DNA of 64,000 nucleotides from Candidatus Dadabacteria bacterium (GTDB lineage Bacteria; Desulfobacterota_D; UBA1144; Nemesobacterales; Nemesobacteraceae), in the NCBI GenBank assembly GCA_022827275.1, contig JAJDTG010000015.1, forward strand, positions 62,001 through 126,000, in the 5' to 3' direction. The notes beneath the pieces are model-generated. The model saw nothing but the letters and a program-made list of their open reading frames with translations, had not been told where the DNA came from and made no database searches. Below, piece after piece: positions 48,264 to 59,081 of the stretch; within the stretch, counting starts at the first letter, position 1, and each line of letters opens with the position of its first letter. A program made the translations under genes and the position numbers.

Positions 48264-48287
48264 TTCTCCCTTTCTCTTGCCGAACCG

Positions 48288-48950
48288 CTACGGGTTCATT
48301 GCCCGGATCACGACCTCAAGTTCGCTCGGGCTGAAATTGCACATTTCTATAAAGATAACCACAGGAACGCGTATGAAGTAACCCAGGAATTTCCCGCCGA
48401 ACAGGAAAAAGGCGAAAAGAATGAATATTCCGTAGGTTTCAAATCTCGCGTACCTGTAAGCGAGACTGTCGGGAAGCAGTCCGTAGAGCACCCGCGAGCC
48501 GTCAAGCGGCGGAACGGGGATCATGTTGAAAACGGCAAGCACTATCCCTATGTACATGAACCACACGAGCATCCGCGCGGCGACGTCGACCCCGCTTCCC
48601 GGAGTTATGGCCGCGGAGTTCTCGAATATGACCTTTAGAATCACGGCAGCCGCAATCGCCGTCAGAATATTGGATATGGGCCCCGCGATCGCGACCATAA
48701 GCATGTCTTTTTTCGGGTTCCTGAAGTTTCTCGGGTCAACGGGAACCGGTTTCGCCCACCCGAAGTGCACGATGAAAAGCAGCAGGGTTCCCAGGACATC
48801 AAGGTGCACGAGAGGGTTAAGCGAGAGTCTTCCCTGTCTCTTCGCAGTGTCGTCCCCGAGCCTGTGGGCCACAAGCGCGTGGGCGTATTCGTGTATGGTA
48901 AGCGAGAAAAGGATTACGGGGACCAGTATTATGAGAAATTGGTAGTTCAT
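48288..48950 (-). CDS. Site-2 protease (M50) family
   Basis: TIHEYAHALVAHRLGD; FNMIPVPPLDGSRVL. Confidence 0.93.
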   Translation of the reverse strand: MNYQFLIILVPVILFSLTIHEYAHALVAHRLGDDTAKRQGRLSLNPLVHLDVLGTLLLFIVHFGWAKPVPVDPRNFRNPKKDMLMVAIAGPISNILTAIAAAVILKVIFENSAAITPGSGVDVAARMLVWFMYIGIVLAVFNMIPVPPLDGSRVLYGLLPDSLAYRYARFETYGIFILFAFFLFGGKFLGYFIRVPVVIFIEMCNFSPSELEVVIRAMNP

Positions 48951-48959
48951 ATCTATAGT

Positions 48960-49853
48960 TTACGCCCTTGGGTGAGATTTTTCGTGTATGCGTTTCAGTC
49001 TTTCTTTTTCAACGTAAGTGTATATCTGGGTCGTGGATATGTCCGAGTGACCGAGCATGGCCTGTATGGCCCGCAGGTCGGCCCCCCGCTCAAGCAGGTG
49101 CGTGGCGAAGGAGTGGCGAAGCACGTGGGGGGTTATGTGGGAGTGTATGCCTGCGGCGAGGGCATAGTCCTTTATCATGCGCCAGAAGCGCTGGCGGCTC
49201 ATCTTGGAGCCGGTTCTCGAGGTAACGAAAAGGTACTCCGAGCTCCTTTCGCGAAGGAGTCTCGGCCTTGAGTCAGAAAGGTAGTCCCTTACTTTCCTGA
49301 TTGCGGCGTCGCCTATGGGAACTATTCTCTCCTTGCTTCCCTTGCCGAGGGTGATGACGTAGCCGTGGTCAAGATTGACGCGGTTAAGCTCAAGTGAGAT
49401 CAGCTCAGATACCCTGACTCCGGTGGCGTAGAGAACCTCGAGCATCGCGCGGTCCCTCAGCGCTTCTGCGGACTTGCCCTCCTCGGGTTCCCGAAGGAGT
49501 CTCTCGACCTCTTCAAGCGAGAGAGTGTGGGGGAGGGTTTTCGGGGGCTTGGGAGAGACGGTGTTTCTGAGCGGATCCTCGGTTATGACGCTTTCTGTCA
49601 GCAGGAACCTGAAGAACTGCTTTATGGAAACTATGTTTCTCGCCACGCTTCTCGGGGAGAGTTTCTTTTTTCTCAGGTGATCGAAAAAAGCGGCTATCTC
49701 GCCTTCGCTTACGGCTGCGGGGTTGGATATGCCCCTTTTGTCTAGAAAAGCCGCAAGGGACGTTATGTCCCTTGAATATGACTGAATGGTGTTTTTCGAA
49801 AGGCCCCTGTTCACAGTAAGATATACAAGGAACGAATCGACATGTTCATCCAT
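48960..49853 (-). CDS. xerD: Tyrosine recombinase XerD-like
   Basis: LEVLYATGVRVSEL...HVLRHSFATHLLERGADLRAIQAMLGHSDISTTQIYTYV. Confidence 0.93.
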   Translation of the reverse strand: MDEHVDSFLVYLTVNRGLSKNTIQSYSRDITSLAAFLDKRGISNPAAVSEGEIAAFFDHLRKKKLSPRSVARNIVSIKQFFRFLLTESVITEDPLRNTVSPKPPKTLPHTLSLEEVERLLREPEEGKSAEALRDRAMLEVLYATGVRVSELISLELNRVNLDHGYVITLGKGSKERIVPIGDAAIRKVRDYLSDSRPRLLRERSSEYLFVTSRTGSKMSRQRFWRMIKDYALAAGIHSHITPHVLRHSFATHLLERGADLRAIQAMLGHSDISTTQIYTYVEKERLKRIHEKSHPRA

Positions 49854-49858
49854 TAATC

Positions 49859-51115
49859 TTATGTTCCAACCTGCCAGGAACTTAGATATTTCTTCTGTTC
49901 GGCCGTCAGGGTGTCTATGGTGACTCCCAGGGTCTTAAGCTTTATCTTGGATATCAGGCGGTCTATTTTCTCCGGAACGTCGTGAACGTCGTTTGCAAGC
50001 GTCCCTCCGTTTTTCACCATGTACTCGCAGCAGAGCGCCTGGTTGGCGAAGCTCATGTCCATCACGCTTGAAGGGTGCCCTTCGGCCGCGGCGAGGTTTA
50101 TGAGCCTTCCTCCGCCGAGAACGTTGACTCTCCTTCCGTTCTCGAGGGTATGTTCCTCAACATACTCCCTTATGGCTCTTTTAGAGGTTGTTATCTCGGC
50201 AAGGGCGTCAAGATCGAGTTCCACGTTGAAGTGTCCGGAATTGGCCACTATAGCCCCGTCTTTCATTTTCTCAAAGTGCTTTTTCCTTATTACGTGTATG
50301 TTGCCCGTAACGGTGCAGAAGAAGTCTCCAAGCGGCGCTGCCTTCTCCATCGTCATTACCCTGAATCCGTCCATCGTGGCCTCGAGTCCCGCAAGCGGCT
50401 CAACCTCGGTTACGATGACGTTCGCTCCGAGTCCCCTGGCTCTCATGGCAAGCCCTTTTCCGCACCATCCGTATCCCGCGACTACGAAGGTCGTGCCGGA
50501 GACAAGCCTGTTGGTGGCGCGTATGATTCCGTCAAGGGTGCTCTGCCCCGTGCCGTAGCGGTTATCGAAAAGGTGCTTGGTATCCGCGTTGTTAACGGCG
50601 ACTATCGGATACTGAAGCACTCCGTCATCCGCCATGCTCTTGAGTCTTATTACTCCGGTTGTCGTTTCCTCGGTTCCCCCGATTACGTCGTCTATCAGGT
50701 CTTTTCGGTCCGTGTGCAGGGTTGATACCAGATCCGCCCCGTCATCCATGGTCACGTGCGGGCGGGCGGCCAGCACTGCGTTTATATGCTTGTAATAGGT
50801 TTTCGTGTTCTCTCCCTTTATCGCGAAAACGGAGATCTTGTGGTTCTTTACCAGATGGGCGGCGACGTCGTCCTGCGTGCTGAGGGGGTTTGACGCGCAG
50901 AGGTAGGCTTCTGCTCCTCCGGCCTTGAGGGTGGTCATCAGGTTTCCGGTTTCCGTGGTAACGTGAAGGCACGCGGCGACTCTTACTCCCTTAAGCGGCT
51001 TTTCCTTCTTGAATCTTTCCTCTATCTGTTTGAGAACGGGCATTTCCTGCGCGGCCCATTCGCTTCTCAGTTTCCCCTCGCGGGCAAGCTTTAAGTCTTT
51101 TAAGTGGTAATCCAT
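49859..51115 (-). CDS. ahcY: Adenosylhomocysteinase
   Basis: [53 protein letters not shown]. Confidence 0.97.
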   Translation of the reverse strand: MDYHLKDLKLAREGKLRSEWAAQEMPVLKQIEERFKKEKPLKGVRVAACLHVTTETGNLMTTLKAGGAEAYLCASNPLSTQDDVAAHLVKNHKISVFAIKGENTKTYYKHINAVLAARPHVTMDDGADLVSTLHTDRKDLIDDVIGGTEETTTGVIRLKSMADDGVLQYPIVAVNNADTKHLFDNRYGTGQSTLDGIIRATNRLVSGTTFVVAGYGWCGKGLAMRARGLGANVIVTEVEPLAGLEATMDGFRVMTMEKAAPLGDFFCTVTGNIHVIRKKHFEKMKDGAIVANSGHFNVELDLDALAEITTSKRAIREYVEEHTLENGRRVNVLGGGRLINLAAAEGHPSSVMDMSFANQALCCEYMVKNGGTLANDVHDVPEKIDRLISKIKLKTLGVTIDTLTAEQKKYLSSWQVGT

Positions 51116-51165
51116 TTGTTCCTCCGTTGCTTTTTCGCGGTCAGAAGCCCCGAGCGCTCTTTGGC

Positions 51166-52314
51166 TCAGGCGTTCTCCAGGGCTTTTTTAAGTTCCGCGA
51201 TTCTGTCTGTTTTCTCCCATGAGAAAGTTTCTTCGTTTCTGCCGAAATGGCCATAGGAAGCAGTTTTCCTGTAGATGGGCCGTCTGAGTCCCAGGTGCGA
51301 TATTATTCCCTCGGGAGTAAGGTCGAAAATCTCCCTCACTGCTTCCGAGATCTTCTCTTCCGCCACAGCGGCCGTGCCGAAGGTGTCGATCATTACTGAA
51401 ACCGGCTCCGCGACTCCGATGGCGTAGGCAAGCTGCACCTCGCAGCGCGAGGCAAGAGAGGCCGCGACTATGTTTTTCGCCACGTACCTTGCCATGTAGG
51501 CCGCACTTCTGTCGACCTTGGAGGGGTCTTTCCCCGAAAACGCCCCGCCGCCGTGTCTTGACCATCCGCCGTAGGTGTCGACTATGATCTTTCTCCCGGT
51601 AAGGCCGGTGTCTCCCATGGGACCCCCGATTACGAAGTTCCCGGTGGGATTTATATGAATTTTCGTGTCCCCGGAAACAAGCGTTCCGATGCAGGGATTT
51701 ATTACGTTCTCCCTGATTCCCTCGATGAGGTCCTCGCGCGAGACTTCCTCTGAGTGCTGCGATGATATCACTACTGCGTCCACTGCAACCGGTTTTCCGT
51801 TTTCGTACCTGAAGGTGATCTGGCTTTTTCCGTCGGGCCTTAAAAAGGGCAGGGTGCCGTCTTTTCTTACCTCGGAAAGACGCTTTGCCAGCCTGTGGGC
51901 GTAGAGTATGGGGGAGGGCATGAATTCTTCGGTCTCATCGCATGCGTAGCCGAACATGAGCCCCTGGTCGCCGGCTCCTTCCTTGTCGACCCCGAGAGCT
52001 ATGTCCTGGGACTGCTTGTCGATCGTCAGGAGGACCGAACAGGTGTCCGCGTCAAATCCCATCGCGCTGTCCGTGTAGCCGATCTCTTTTATCGTGTCTC
52101 TCACCACCTGCCGTATGTCGACCTGGCTTTTTGTCGTTATCTCGGCGGAGATCACCACAAGGCCGGTTGTGATCAGCGTCTCGCACGCGACCCTGCTTCC
52201 GGAATCCTGCTCGATCATGGCGTCGAGTATCGCATCTGATATTTGATCCGCAATCTTGTCCGGGTGACCTTCCGTTACGGATTCTGAGGTGAATATGAAG
52301 TTTTTAGGGGGCAT
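51166..52314 (-). CDS. metK: S-adenosylmethionine synthetase
   Basis: [38 protein letters not shown]. Confidence 0.98.
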   Translation of the reverse strand: MPPKNFIFTSESVTEGHPDKIADQISDAILDAMIEQDSGSRVACETLITTGLVVISAEITTKSQVDIRQVVRDTIKEIGYTDSAMGFDADTCSVLLTIDKQSQDIALGVDKEGAGDQGLMFGYACDETEEFMPSPILYAHRLAKRLSEVRKDGTLPFLRPDGKSQITFRYENGKPVAVDAVVISSQHSEEVSREDLIEGIRENVINPCIGTLVSGDTKIHINPTGNFVIGGPMGDTGLTGRKIIVDTYGGWSRHGGGAFSGKDPSKVDRSAAYMARYVAKNIVAASLASRCEVQLAYAIGVAEPVSVMIDTFGTAAVAEEKISEAVREIFDLTPEGIISHLGLRRPIYRKTASYGHFGRNEETFSWEKTDRIAELKKALENA

Positions 52315-52547
52315 TAAGCGACCTCAAAAGTCCAAGTAATATAATTATTCTGGTCTTTCTGTCAACAATCCGTTTTTTTGTAATGGGGTCAATCAGATTC
52401 ACCGTTTTTTGAGCTGACTGGTTGTCCGGTTCCCGGGAATTTATCTTGATGCGCTTGAAGGCGGAACCTCGTGTCATGTATCATTTGTAGAATTTTTCAG
52501 AAGGACAAAACAGTCGGTAACACCTTCTGTGACAAAACAAGGAATTA

Positions 52548-53340
52548 TTGAGGAAGAGTAGACTTATGAAGGGATTTTTCTTGGCTGTAGCTCTGGTTCT
52601 GGCAAGCGGTTTTATTGCTGTTCCGTCTTTTGCGCATGATGGAGACCATCAAAACACGACCTTGGCCAGCGCCGTAATGAATGGTGTTGACAACGAGGAG
52701 AACAGGGAAGCTCTCAAAAATTTTGTTATGCACGCAAAAGCTCATATTGAGGAGGCTGAGTATATTGAGGATTTTCTCATTCTCCTAAGTGAATTCAGGG
52801 ACGAGGACGGAGATTGGATGGCGCATGACCGCAGTATATACCTGTACATTTTTCACAGCGGGTGAAGCCGACGAAGATGGTAAGCATCAGGAGATAGGTA
52901 TTTTTAACGCACTCAGTCCACTAAGAGAAGGCACTAACATACATGATATGACAGATGCTAACGGAGTGGAGGTTGCTCATGAACTTATAGACGCGGCAAC
53001 AGAACCGGGAAGAGATGGTTTTGGCGAGTATACGTGGGATGATCCGAGAATTGAAGGGGACGAGGTGAATGAACCCGGAAAATCTCCCGGTACTTCCCCC
53101 AAGATCGGCTATACCGTAATAGTGCAACTTCCCGGCGGTGATCAGCTAACGTCAACAAGGTTTGTGCTGGGTTCCGGTTTTTACCCTACTCCATTAATGG
53201 ATAGCGATAGTGATAGCGGATGTGCGATCGCAGGAGGAAACACTGGAAAAAACGGTCTCAGTTCGCTGTTTAACCTGCTTTTAGTGGTATCCGCCCTGTT
53301 TTTGGCGGTCTCGTGGAGAGCCCACACGGCCAGGAGATAA
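52548..53340 (+). pseudogene. Secreted cache-like sensory-domain protein with frameshift (T-run at 52847-52851) and cysteine-containing C-terminal sorting tail
   Basis: Two ORFs in frames 0 and +1; deleting one T joins ...DRSIYLYIFTAGEADEDGKHQEIGIFNAL. Tail DSGCAIAGG...TM...WRAHTARR. Confidence 0.6.
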
Positions 53341-53490
53341 ATCTGCGCATGGGTGCAGCTGCGAGTGACTGCGGGAGAGGGGGATATTATGATCTCTCCG
53401 CTCCCACGCCGTTTAAGCCCTGTTGTCACCGAGTCAGACGGATGTTTTTCCCGGGCATCTTGATTTCACAAAAAACGCGAATGCTGTTGG

Positions 53491-53513
53491 TTCCGCGCGC
53501 CTTGCGCGCGGAA
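53491..53513. repeat. Perfect 10-bp GC-rich inverted repeat (TTCCGCGCGC-CTT-GCGCGCGGAA)
   Basis: Direct read. Confidence 0.85.
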
Positions 53514-53734
53514 CGAGCAGTGCTGTCTGCATGATAGCTGCCGAGAGACTCGTAAGGTTTGTTTCCCGGTAAAAACACGCATAGTTTCGAAAAATTTTTC
53601 TGCCCCGCTATCGTCTGGGGATTCGTTTCTTGGCATGAAATGGCCTTGGTTTCCGCGCAGGGGGCGCGTGGGTTTTTGCTGTTGTTCGGGTAAAATACAG
53701 AAAAACCCCACTTCACTCTGCGGAGAATAATGAA

Positions 53735-54409
53735 ATGAAGAAACTCTTGGCTCCTTCGATACTCTCGTGTGACTATCTTCGCCTTGAAGACGAGGTAACC
53801 GCCGTCTGCCAGGCGGGCGCCGACCTAATACACGTCGACGTGATGGACGGGCATTTTGTTCCGAACATAAGCATAGGAATACCCATAGTGGAGGCGATTG
53901 CCCGGATGGAGTCGCCGCCCCAGATGGATATACACCTGATGATTGATAGTCCCGAGAAATTCACGGAAAAATTCATAGACGCGGGCTCTCCCCACGTGAA
54001 GATCGTCACGGTCCAGATGGAAGCCTGCAACCTTCTCTACAGCGCTCTCTCATCCATCAGGTGGAGAGGGGTTATGACCGGGGTGGCACTTAACCCCGCG
54101 ACCCCGATCGGAGTGATCGAGGAAAAGCTGATGGAGCTTATAGACGTGATAGTGATAATGACCGTGGAGCCGGGATTCGGGGGTCAGAAGTTCATTCCCG
54201 AGATGCTGTCGAAAATAAGAGACCTGAGATCTCTACTTGACAAGATGGATGGAAAGAAGCCGCTTATTGAAGCTGACGGCGGCATAAATCTCGGGAACAT
54301 AAGGGAAGTGGTCGAAGCCGGGGCGGACATAGTGGTAACGGGCTCCGGAATATACAAGACGGAAAACTACGCCGATACGATGTCGGCCATGCGCGAGATG
54401 ATGGAGTAG
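53735..54409 (+). CDS. rpe: Ribulose-phosphate 3-epimerase
   Basis: LAPSILSCDYLRLEDEV...GADLIHVDVMDGHFVPNISIG; MTVEPGFGGQKFIPEML. Confidence 0.97.
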   Translation: MKKLLAPSILSCDYLRLEDEVTAVCQAGADLIHVDVMDGHFVPNISIGIPIVEAIARMESPPQMDIHLMIDSPEKFTEKFIDAGSPHVKIVTVQMEACNLLYSALSSIRWRGVMTGVALNPATPIGVIEEKLMELIDVIVIMTVEPGFGGQKFIPEMLSKIRDLRSLLDKMDGKKPLIEADGGINLGNIREVVEAGADIVVTGSGIYKTENYADTMSAMREMME

Positions 54410-54429
54410 GGACCGGACCCGAGGGCCGC

Positions 54430-55104
54430 GTGTTTTTCCGGGGAAAGATGAAGTCTCAAGAGCGAAACTACATAGCCGACATAGAGCGGTATTTTCTCGG
54501 GCTTGCGGGGAAGGGCCTGATGCTTTCAGCCAGGGACTACGGTTTCATAAGGGAACTTGGCGAAAGATCCGTCTCAAAGGAAATGGTAATTAAGGCCATA
54601 GCCTACGGCTTTGAGCAGAAGAGGCAGAGAGGGGCCCAGGAGCCGAGGGGGCTTTTTAACCTGAGGCATGAAATTGAAGATTACCTGAGAACGCAGTCGG
54701 TAGAACGGGAATCGGAACAGACAAGACCCAAGAGCGCCGCTTTTACGAGGAGCAGCATAGTAGAGCAGACCCTGAAGAGGCTTGACAGGATCATAGTTGA
54801 GGAAAGAAGAGAGGATATACGGGGGAGATACGAGGAACTAAGAAGCAGGGTCCGGAAGACGGACGGCGCGGGACCCGCTAACGTATACAAACAGTTTGAT
54901 TTGCTGTGGCGGGAGTTCATGGGGGATGTTTTCTCGGGTCTTTCCGAAGAGAGGAAAGAGCAGATAACAGATGCCGCGCTAAGCAGGCTTCCCGCCGAGG
55001 CTAAGCTCTACGACGAGGATGCCAGAAGAAAAACCCTTAACGCTTTCAGGGATGAAATCGTATGCGAGACTTTCGGCATAAATAATGTTTTCACGATGAA
55101 GTAA
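54430..55104 (+). CDS. Conserved hypothetical protein adjacent to DnaC-like loader
   Basis: 224-aa ORF 1 nt upstream of the DnaC-like ATPase gene. Confidence 0.6.
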   Translation: MFFRGKMKSQERNYIADIERYFLGLAGKGLMLSARDYGFIRELGERSVSKEMVIKAIAYGFEQKRQRGAQEPRGLFNLRHEIEDYLRTQSVERESEQTRPKSAAFTRSSIVEQTLKRLDRIIVEERREDIRGRYEELRSRVRKTDGAGPANVYKQFDLLWREFMGDVFSGLSEERKEQITDAALSRLPAEAKLYDEDARRKTLNAFRDEIVCETFGINNVFTMK

Positions 55105-55105
55105 T

Positions 55106-55927
55106 ATGGCCAGGAGAAAACACATTGCGGCCGGTTGTCAAACATGTTCCGGCAGGGGGTACATGATTTCCACGGAGAACGATCAGTACGCCCGCGCGCA
55201 GGTCTGCGGCTGCATCTCCGAGTGCGGCGACTGCGGAGGGTCGGGGACGGTGTTTCTGGAGAACGAAAGGGGCTATAGGTACCTTGAGCGTTGCGGAACC
55301 TGCGGGGTGGTAAGACTTAAAATCAGGAGATACAACAATGCGAAGATTCCATCAAAGTTCGCCGGTGTTCTTCAGTCAGACGATATAGACCCCCGTGGAC
55401 AGAGTCAGCTTGATGCAATGACCTACGTAAAGTCGTTTGTCGACAAGTACCCGGAGGAAAAGGGCTTTCTGCTTATGGGAGGTCCCGGGCTTGCCAAGAC
55501 ACGCCTGGCCGTAGGGGCCATAGCGGAGCTTACTCTCCAGAAAGCCGTTGAATGCGTGTTTACCGATTTTTTCTTTCTCCTCGGGGACCTGCGGGAAGCC
55601 TATTCCGCGGGAATTCCTGAAAACGAGATAATAGGACCGCTGATAAACGCGGAAATTCTGGTGATAGACGAGATGGGAAAGGGAAGGAGTTCCGAATGGG
55701 AACAGAACATCCTTGACCAGCTTATCTCCAAGCGCTATAACTCCTCAAAGAAGACTCTCGTTACCACCAACTACATAGCCAGGGAGTCGCTGCCAAAGAA
55801 ATCCAGGAGCAAAACGGAAGTACTTGAGGACAGGGTGGGGGAGAGGATAGCTTCAAGGCTTTATGAGATGTGCACCCCGCTTTTCATCGATGGAAGCGAC
55901 TATAGGAAAGGCGAAATCTCCTCGTAA
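55106..55927 (+). CDS. DnaC-like AAA+ ATPase with N-terminal zinc-finger region
   Basis: Multiple CxxC pairs, GFLLMGGPGLAKTRLAVGAI, ILVIDEMGKG, LVTTNY. Confidence 0.8.
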   Translation: MARRKHIAAGCQTCSGRGYMISTENDQYARAQVCGCISECGDCGGSGTVFLENERGYRYLERCGTCGVVRLKIRRYNNAKIPSKFAGVLQSDDIDPRGQSQLDAMTYVKSFVDKYPEEKGFLLMGGPGLAKTRLAVGAIAELTLQKAVECVFTDFFFLLGDLREAYSAGIPENEIIGPLINAEILVIDEMGKGRSSEWEQNILDQLISKRYNSSKKTLVTTNYIARESLPKKSRSKTEVLEDRVGERIASRLYEMCTPLFIDGSDYRKGEISS

Positions 55928-56114
55928 ATACCACCCGTTCAACTGAAATCCAAAGCTAATGTGCCGAGGGTAGCGCACCTGCCCTTGATGTTTTTTTATT
56001 TGACCTTTTCCGCAGTCTTTTATCCTAGATAACTTTTAGCAAAAATTAATTAAATTATTGAAAGATTGTAAAAACTATTGATATTTGCTATTCTTTAGTG
56101 CCGGAGGTGATGTC

Positions 56115-56381
56115 ATGGCTAAGGAGAGAAGTGGTTCATCTGACATGGTAAATATCTCGGCGCAGATTCCTGCTGAAATCGCCGAAATATTAGGCAAGGT
56201 ATCGAGAGCGGAGGAAAGGTCAAAAAGCTATTACGTAAGAAAGGGATTAGAGCTGTTTTTAATGGCTAGGCTGGAAGATCTTGAGGATTATGAAGAAGCT
56301 GCTAAAGCTTATGAGGAATTTCTGGCCTCTGGAGAAAGAACGGTTTCTTTTTCTGAACTCAAAAAGGAACTGAACCTCTAG
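56115..56381 (+). CDS. RelB/CopG-like antitoxin
   Basis: VNISAQIPAEIAEILGKVSRAEERSKSYYVRKGLELFLMARLEDLEDYEEA; upstream of RelE-like gene. Confidence 0.75.
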   Translation: MAKERSGSSDMVNISAQIPAEIAEILGKVSRAEERSKSYYVRKGLELFLMARLEDLEDYEEAAKAYEEFLASGERTVSFSELKKELNL

Positions 56382-56385
56382 AATT

Positions 56386-56664
56386 ATGTGGAAGGTGGAG
56401 TTCAGCGAAAAGGCCGCAAAGCAATTCGCCAAATTGCCTAGAAGTATTCAGCAAAACATTGTTATGGCCATAGACGAGAAACTGTTGATTGATCCTGATT
56501 TTTATCTTTCCCGGCTGTCGGGTCATATGGGAAGCGTTTATAGATTCAGAGTTGGCAACTCTAGATTGTTGTGTCTGAAACGAGATGAAGAGATATTTAT
56601 CATAGCCGTCGGGCACAGAAAAGATATCTACAAGAGCATGTCGACTACAGTGACACCACAATAG
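56386..56664 (+). CDS. RelE/ParE-family toxin
   Basis: WKVEFSEKAAKQFAKLPRSIQQNIV...GHMGSVYRFRVGNSRLLCLKRDEEIFIIAVGHRKDIYK. Confidence 0.85.
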   Translation: MWKVEFSEKAAKQFAKLPRSIQQNIVMAIDEKLLIDPDFYLSRLSGHMGSVYRFRVGNSRLLCLKRDEEIFIIAVGHRKDIYKSMSTTVTPQ

Positions 56665-56696
56665 CTTTAACTTCTGGCACTACATGACTTGTTGCT

Positions 56697-57731
56697 CTAG
56701 AAATCCCAGAATTTCGAATAAATCCTTCTGATTTCCGAGACTGTGTGTTCGCAGTTTGTCCGCTTGGGATCAAAACCGGTATCCGATGTCTTAAGATCGA
56801 GTATCTCCTCTATGACCGACTTCATGATCAGTCCCATTTCCGCGATGTTGTAGCCGCCTTCGAGCAAAAAGGCGATATTTCCGCGGCAGTGTTTCTCGGC
56901 GAGCTGCATAACGAATCTTGTAAGCCTGGCGAAACCTCCTGAGGTAACCAGCATTCCTCCCATCGGGTCGACCTGGTAAGCGTCAAAGCCCGCGGAGATG
57001 AGAATGAATTCCGGGGAGTACTGCTCCACCACGGGTTCGAGTATCTCGGCGAAGATCCTGAGGTAGTCCTCGTCTCCCAGCATCGCGGGGCAGGGGACGT
57101 TAACCGTGTACCCGAGCCCGTCTTTATATCCGAGTTCCTTAAGGCTTCCGGTGCCGGGGTAAAACGGGAACTGGTGCACTGAGAAGAAAAGCACGCTGGC
57201 TGAATCATAGAAGATATGCTGGGTGCCGTTTCCATGATGCACGTCCCAGTCTATGATCAGGACCCTCTCAAGCCCGCAGTTGGCCAACAGGTGGGCTCCC
57301 GCGACCGCCACGTGATTAAACAGGCAGAACCCCATCGCCCTGTCGTGTTCGGCGTGATGTCCGGGAGGGCGGGCGAGTACGAACGCGGTATCAATTTTCC
57401 CTGAGAGAATATCGTTTACCGAGCATATAAGCCCCCCTGAGCCGGCAAGCGCGGCGTCAAAAGAAACCTCGCACGTAGTAGTGTCGGCATCGAGCTGCGA
57501 GAACTCCTTGCCGGAGGTGCTTTTGACCATGTCGAAATAGGGCTTGCTGTGTGCGAGGGTGATCTCTTCCTCCGTAGCGGGTCTTGTGTCGGCGGGAACC
57601 GTTTTCTCCATAAGGCCCGAACTCTCAAGCACCCCCAGAATGCTGGTCAGTCTTTCCGGACACTCCGGATGTCCGGGAGGGTTCTGATGAGCCAGGAAAA
57701 GATCGTTACTTACTATCGAGAGTCTCTTCAT
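56697..57731 (-). CDS. Histone-deacetylase-like / acetoin utilization AcuC-type deacetylase
   Basis: RPPGHHAEHDRAMGFCLFNHVAVAG; IIDWDVHHGNGTQHIFY; ISAGFDAYQVDPMGGM. Confidence 0.92.
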   Translation of the reverse strand: MKRLSIVSNDLFLAHQNPPGHPECPERLTSILGVLESSGLMEKTVPADTRPATEEEITLAHSKPYFDMVKSTSGKEFSQLDADTTTCEVSFDAALAGSGGLICSVNDILSGKIDTAFVLARPPGHHAEHDRAMGFCLFNHVAVAGAHLLANCGLERVLIIDWDVHHGNGTQHIFYDSASVLFFSVHQFPFYPGTGSLKELGYKDGLGYTVNVPCPAMLGDEDYLRIFAEILEPVVEQYSPEFILISAGFDAYQVDPMGGMLVTSGGFARLTRFVMQLAEKHCRGNIAFLLEGGYNIAEMGLIMKSVIEEILDLKTSDTGFDPKRTNCEHTVSEIRRIYSKFWDF

Positions 57732-58980
57732 TTTGGATCACTTCTTTAAGATAACCTACCAGATAAAAGGAACCACATACACAGGCTGCTTCTCCGTAAC
57801 CAAGAAGCTTTTCATATGCCTCCCGGGGATCCTTTACCATCTCGACCGAATCGAATTCTCCACGGGTAAGCGCCAGAATTCTTTCCGTTTCCAAGGATTT
57901 CCTGACTCCGGGAAGTTCCGTTATGATCAGTTTTCCCGAGACGCGGGAGAGCGTTTCGGTGAACCCTGCGATGTCTTTGTTATCAAGCATTGTTAAGAGG
58001 AAATTGAATTTTTTCCCGGGATGATAAAACTCAAGCGACTTAACGAGGTTCTCTCCCGCGGCTAGGTTGTGCGCGCCGTCGATTATAACGGGAGTCCCCC
58101 TGTCCAAGTATTCCATTCGTCCTCCCAGGCCGACTTCCGAAAGAGCCTCCTTTATTTTTCCCGGATCCGTTTTGTAGCGGGTATGCATTGTCAGCAGCTC
58201 GGCCGCCGCTATGGATATAACGGCGTTTTCCACCTGGTGCGTGCCCGCCAGAGAAACTCTGAGTCCCGGAATATTCCACCTGGGTCCAATGTAGTCGAAG
58301 CTCAGATCCTCTTTTTCCCTGTAAGTGAACTCTGCTCCGATTCTGTGGCATACTGAGGAGTTCTCCCGGACCCTGCGCTCGATTACCGACAGGGCCTCGC
58401 CCGTGCATCCTGTCACCACGCGGGCGTTTTTCTTGATTATTCCGGCTTTTTCCCCGGCAATCTCACCCAAGGTATTTCCCAGGTATTCGGTGTGGTCAAA
58501 GGACACGTTCGTTATAACGCCTGCAAGGTGGTCGCATACGTTTGTCGAGTCCCATCTCCCGCCCATCCCCACTTCAAGCACGCCTACGTCTATTGACTTG
58601 CCGTTGAAGTGAAGGAATGCGGCTGCGGTGAGCGTTTCGAAATAACTGAGCTCCACGCCAATCCTGGCGCAGGCGGCAAAGACCGTGCCCAGGGTCTCTT
58701 CAAGCTGATCCCCGGTTATCTCCTCTCCGCCTACCTTTATTCTCTCCGTGACGTCGATCAGGTGAGGGGAGGTAAAGAGACCTGTGCGATAGCCGTTTGC
58801 CTCGAATATTGACGCGATGCAGGTCGCCACGGACCCCTTGCCGTTAGTTCCGGCAACGGCGACGTAATCCTTTTCCCTGTGAGGAGAGCCCAGTTCTTCA
58901 AGAACCGCGGTGATTCTGCCGAGCCCCGGTTTTACGCTGTCCACTCCCTTCAGGCGGAGTCTGTCGAGATTCTGAAACAT
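57706..58980 (-). CDS. folC: Folylpolyglutamate / dihydrofolate synthase
   Basis: VAVAGTNGKGSVATCIASIFEANGYRTGLFTSPHLIDVTERI. Confidence 0.95.
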   Translation of the reverse strand: MFQNLDRLRLKGVDSVKPGLGRITAVLEELGSPHREKDYVAVAGTNGKGSVATCIASIFEANGYRTGLFTSPHLIDVTERIKVGGEEITGDQLEETLGTVFAACARIGVELSYFETLTAAAFLHFNGKSIDVGVLEVGMGGRWDSTNVCDHLAGVITNVSFDHTEYLGNTLGEIAGEKAGIIKKNARVVTGCTGEALSVIERRVRENSSVCHRIGAEFTYREKEDLSFDYIGPRWNIPGLRVSLAGTHQVENAVISIAAAELLTMHTRYKTDPGKIKEALSEVGLGGRMEYLDRGTPVIIDGAHNLAAGENLVKSLEFYHPGKKFNFLLTMLDNKDIAGFTETLSRVSGKLIITELPGVRKSLETERILALTRGEFDSVEMVKDPREAYEKLLGYGEAACVCGSFYLVGYLKEVIQNEETLDSK

Positions 58981-59081
58981 TTTGGGCCTACAGGGTTAAA
59001 GATAGCACATGCCGGCTTGAAATCCTGTTCACGTTGCAGGAGCGTTTTTTCGAGGCGGGACGGAGATCCGGGCTGAAGCAG

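Noticed and set aside
50075-50725. 216-aa plus-strand ORF opposite ahcY
   Set aside because: Shadow of ahcY.
53426-53716. Minus-strand ORFs (96 and 81 aa) upstream of rpe
   Set aside because: They overlap the GC-rich inverted repeats and lack family signals.
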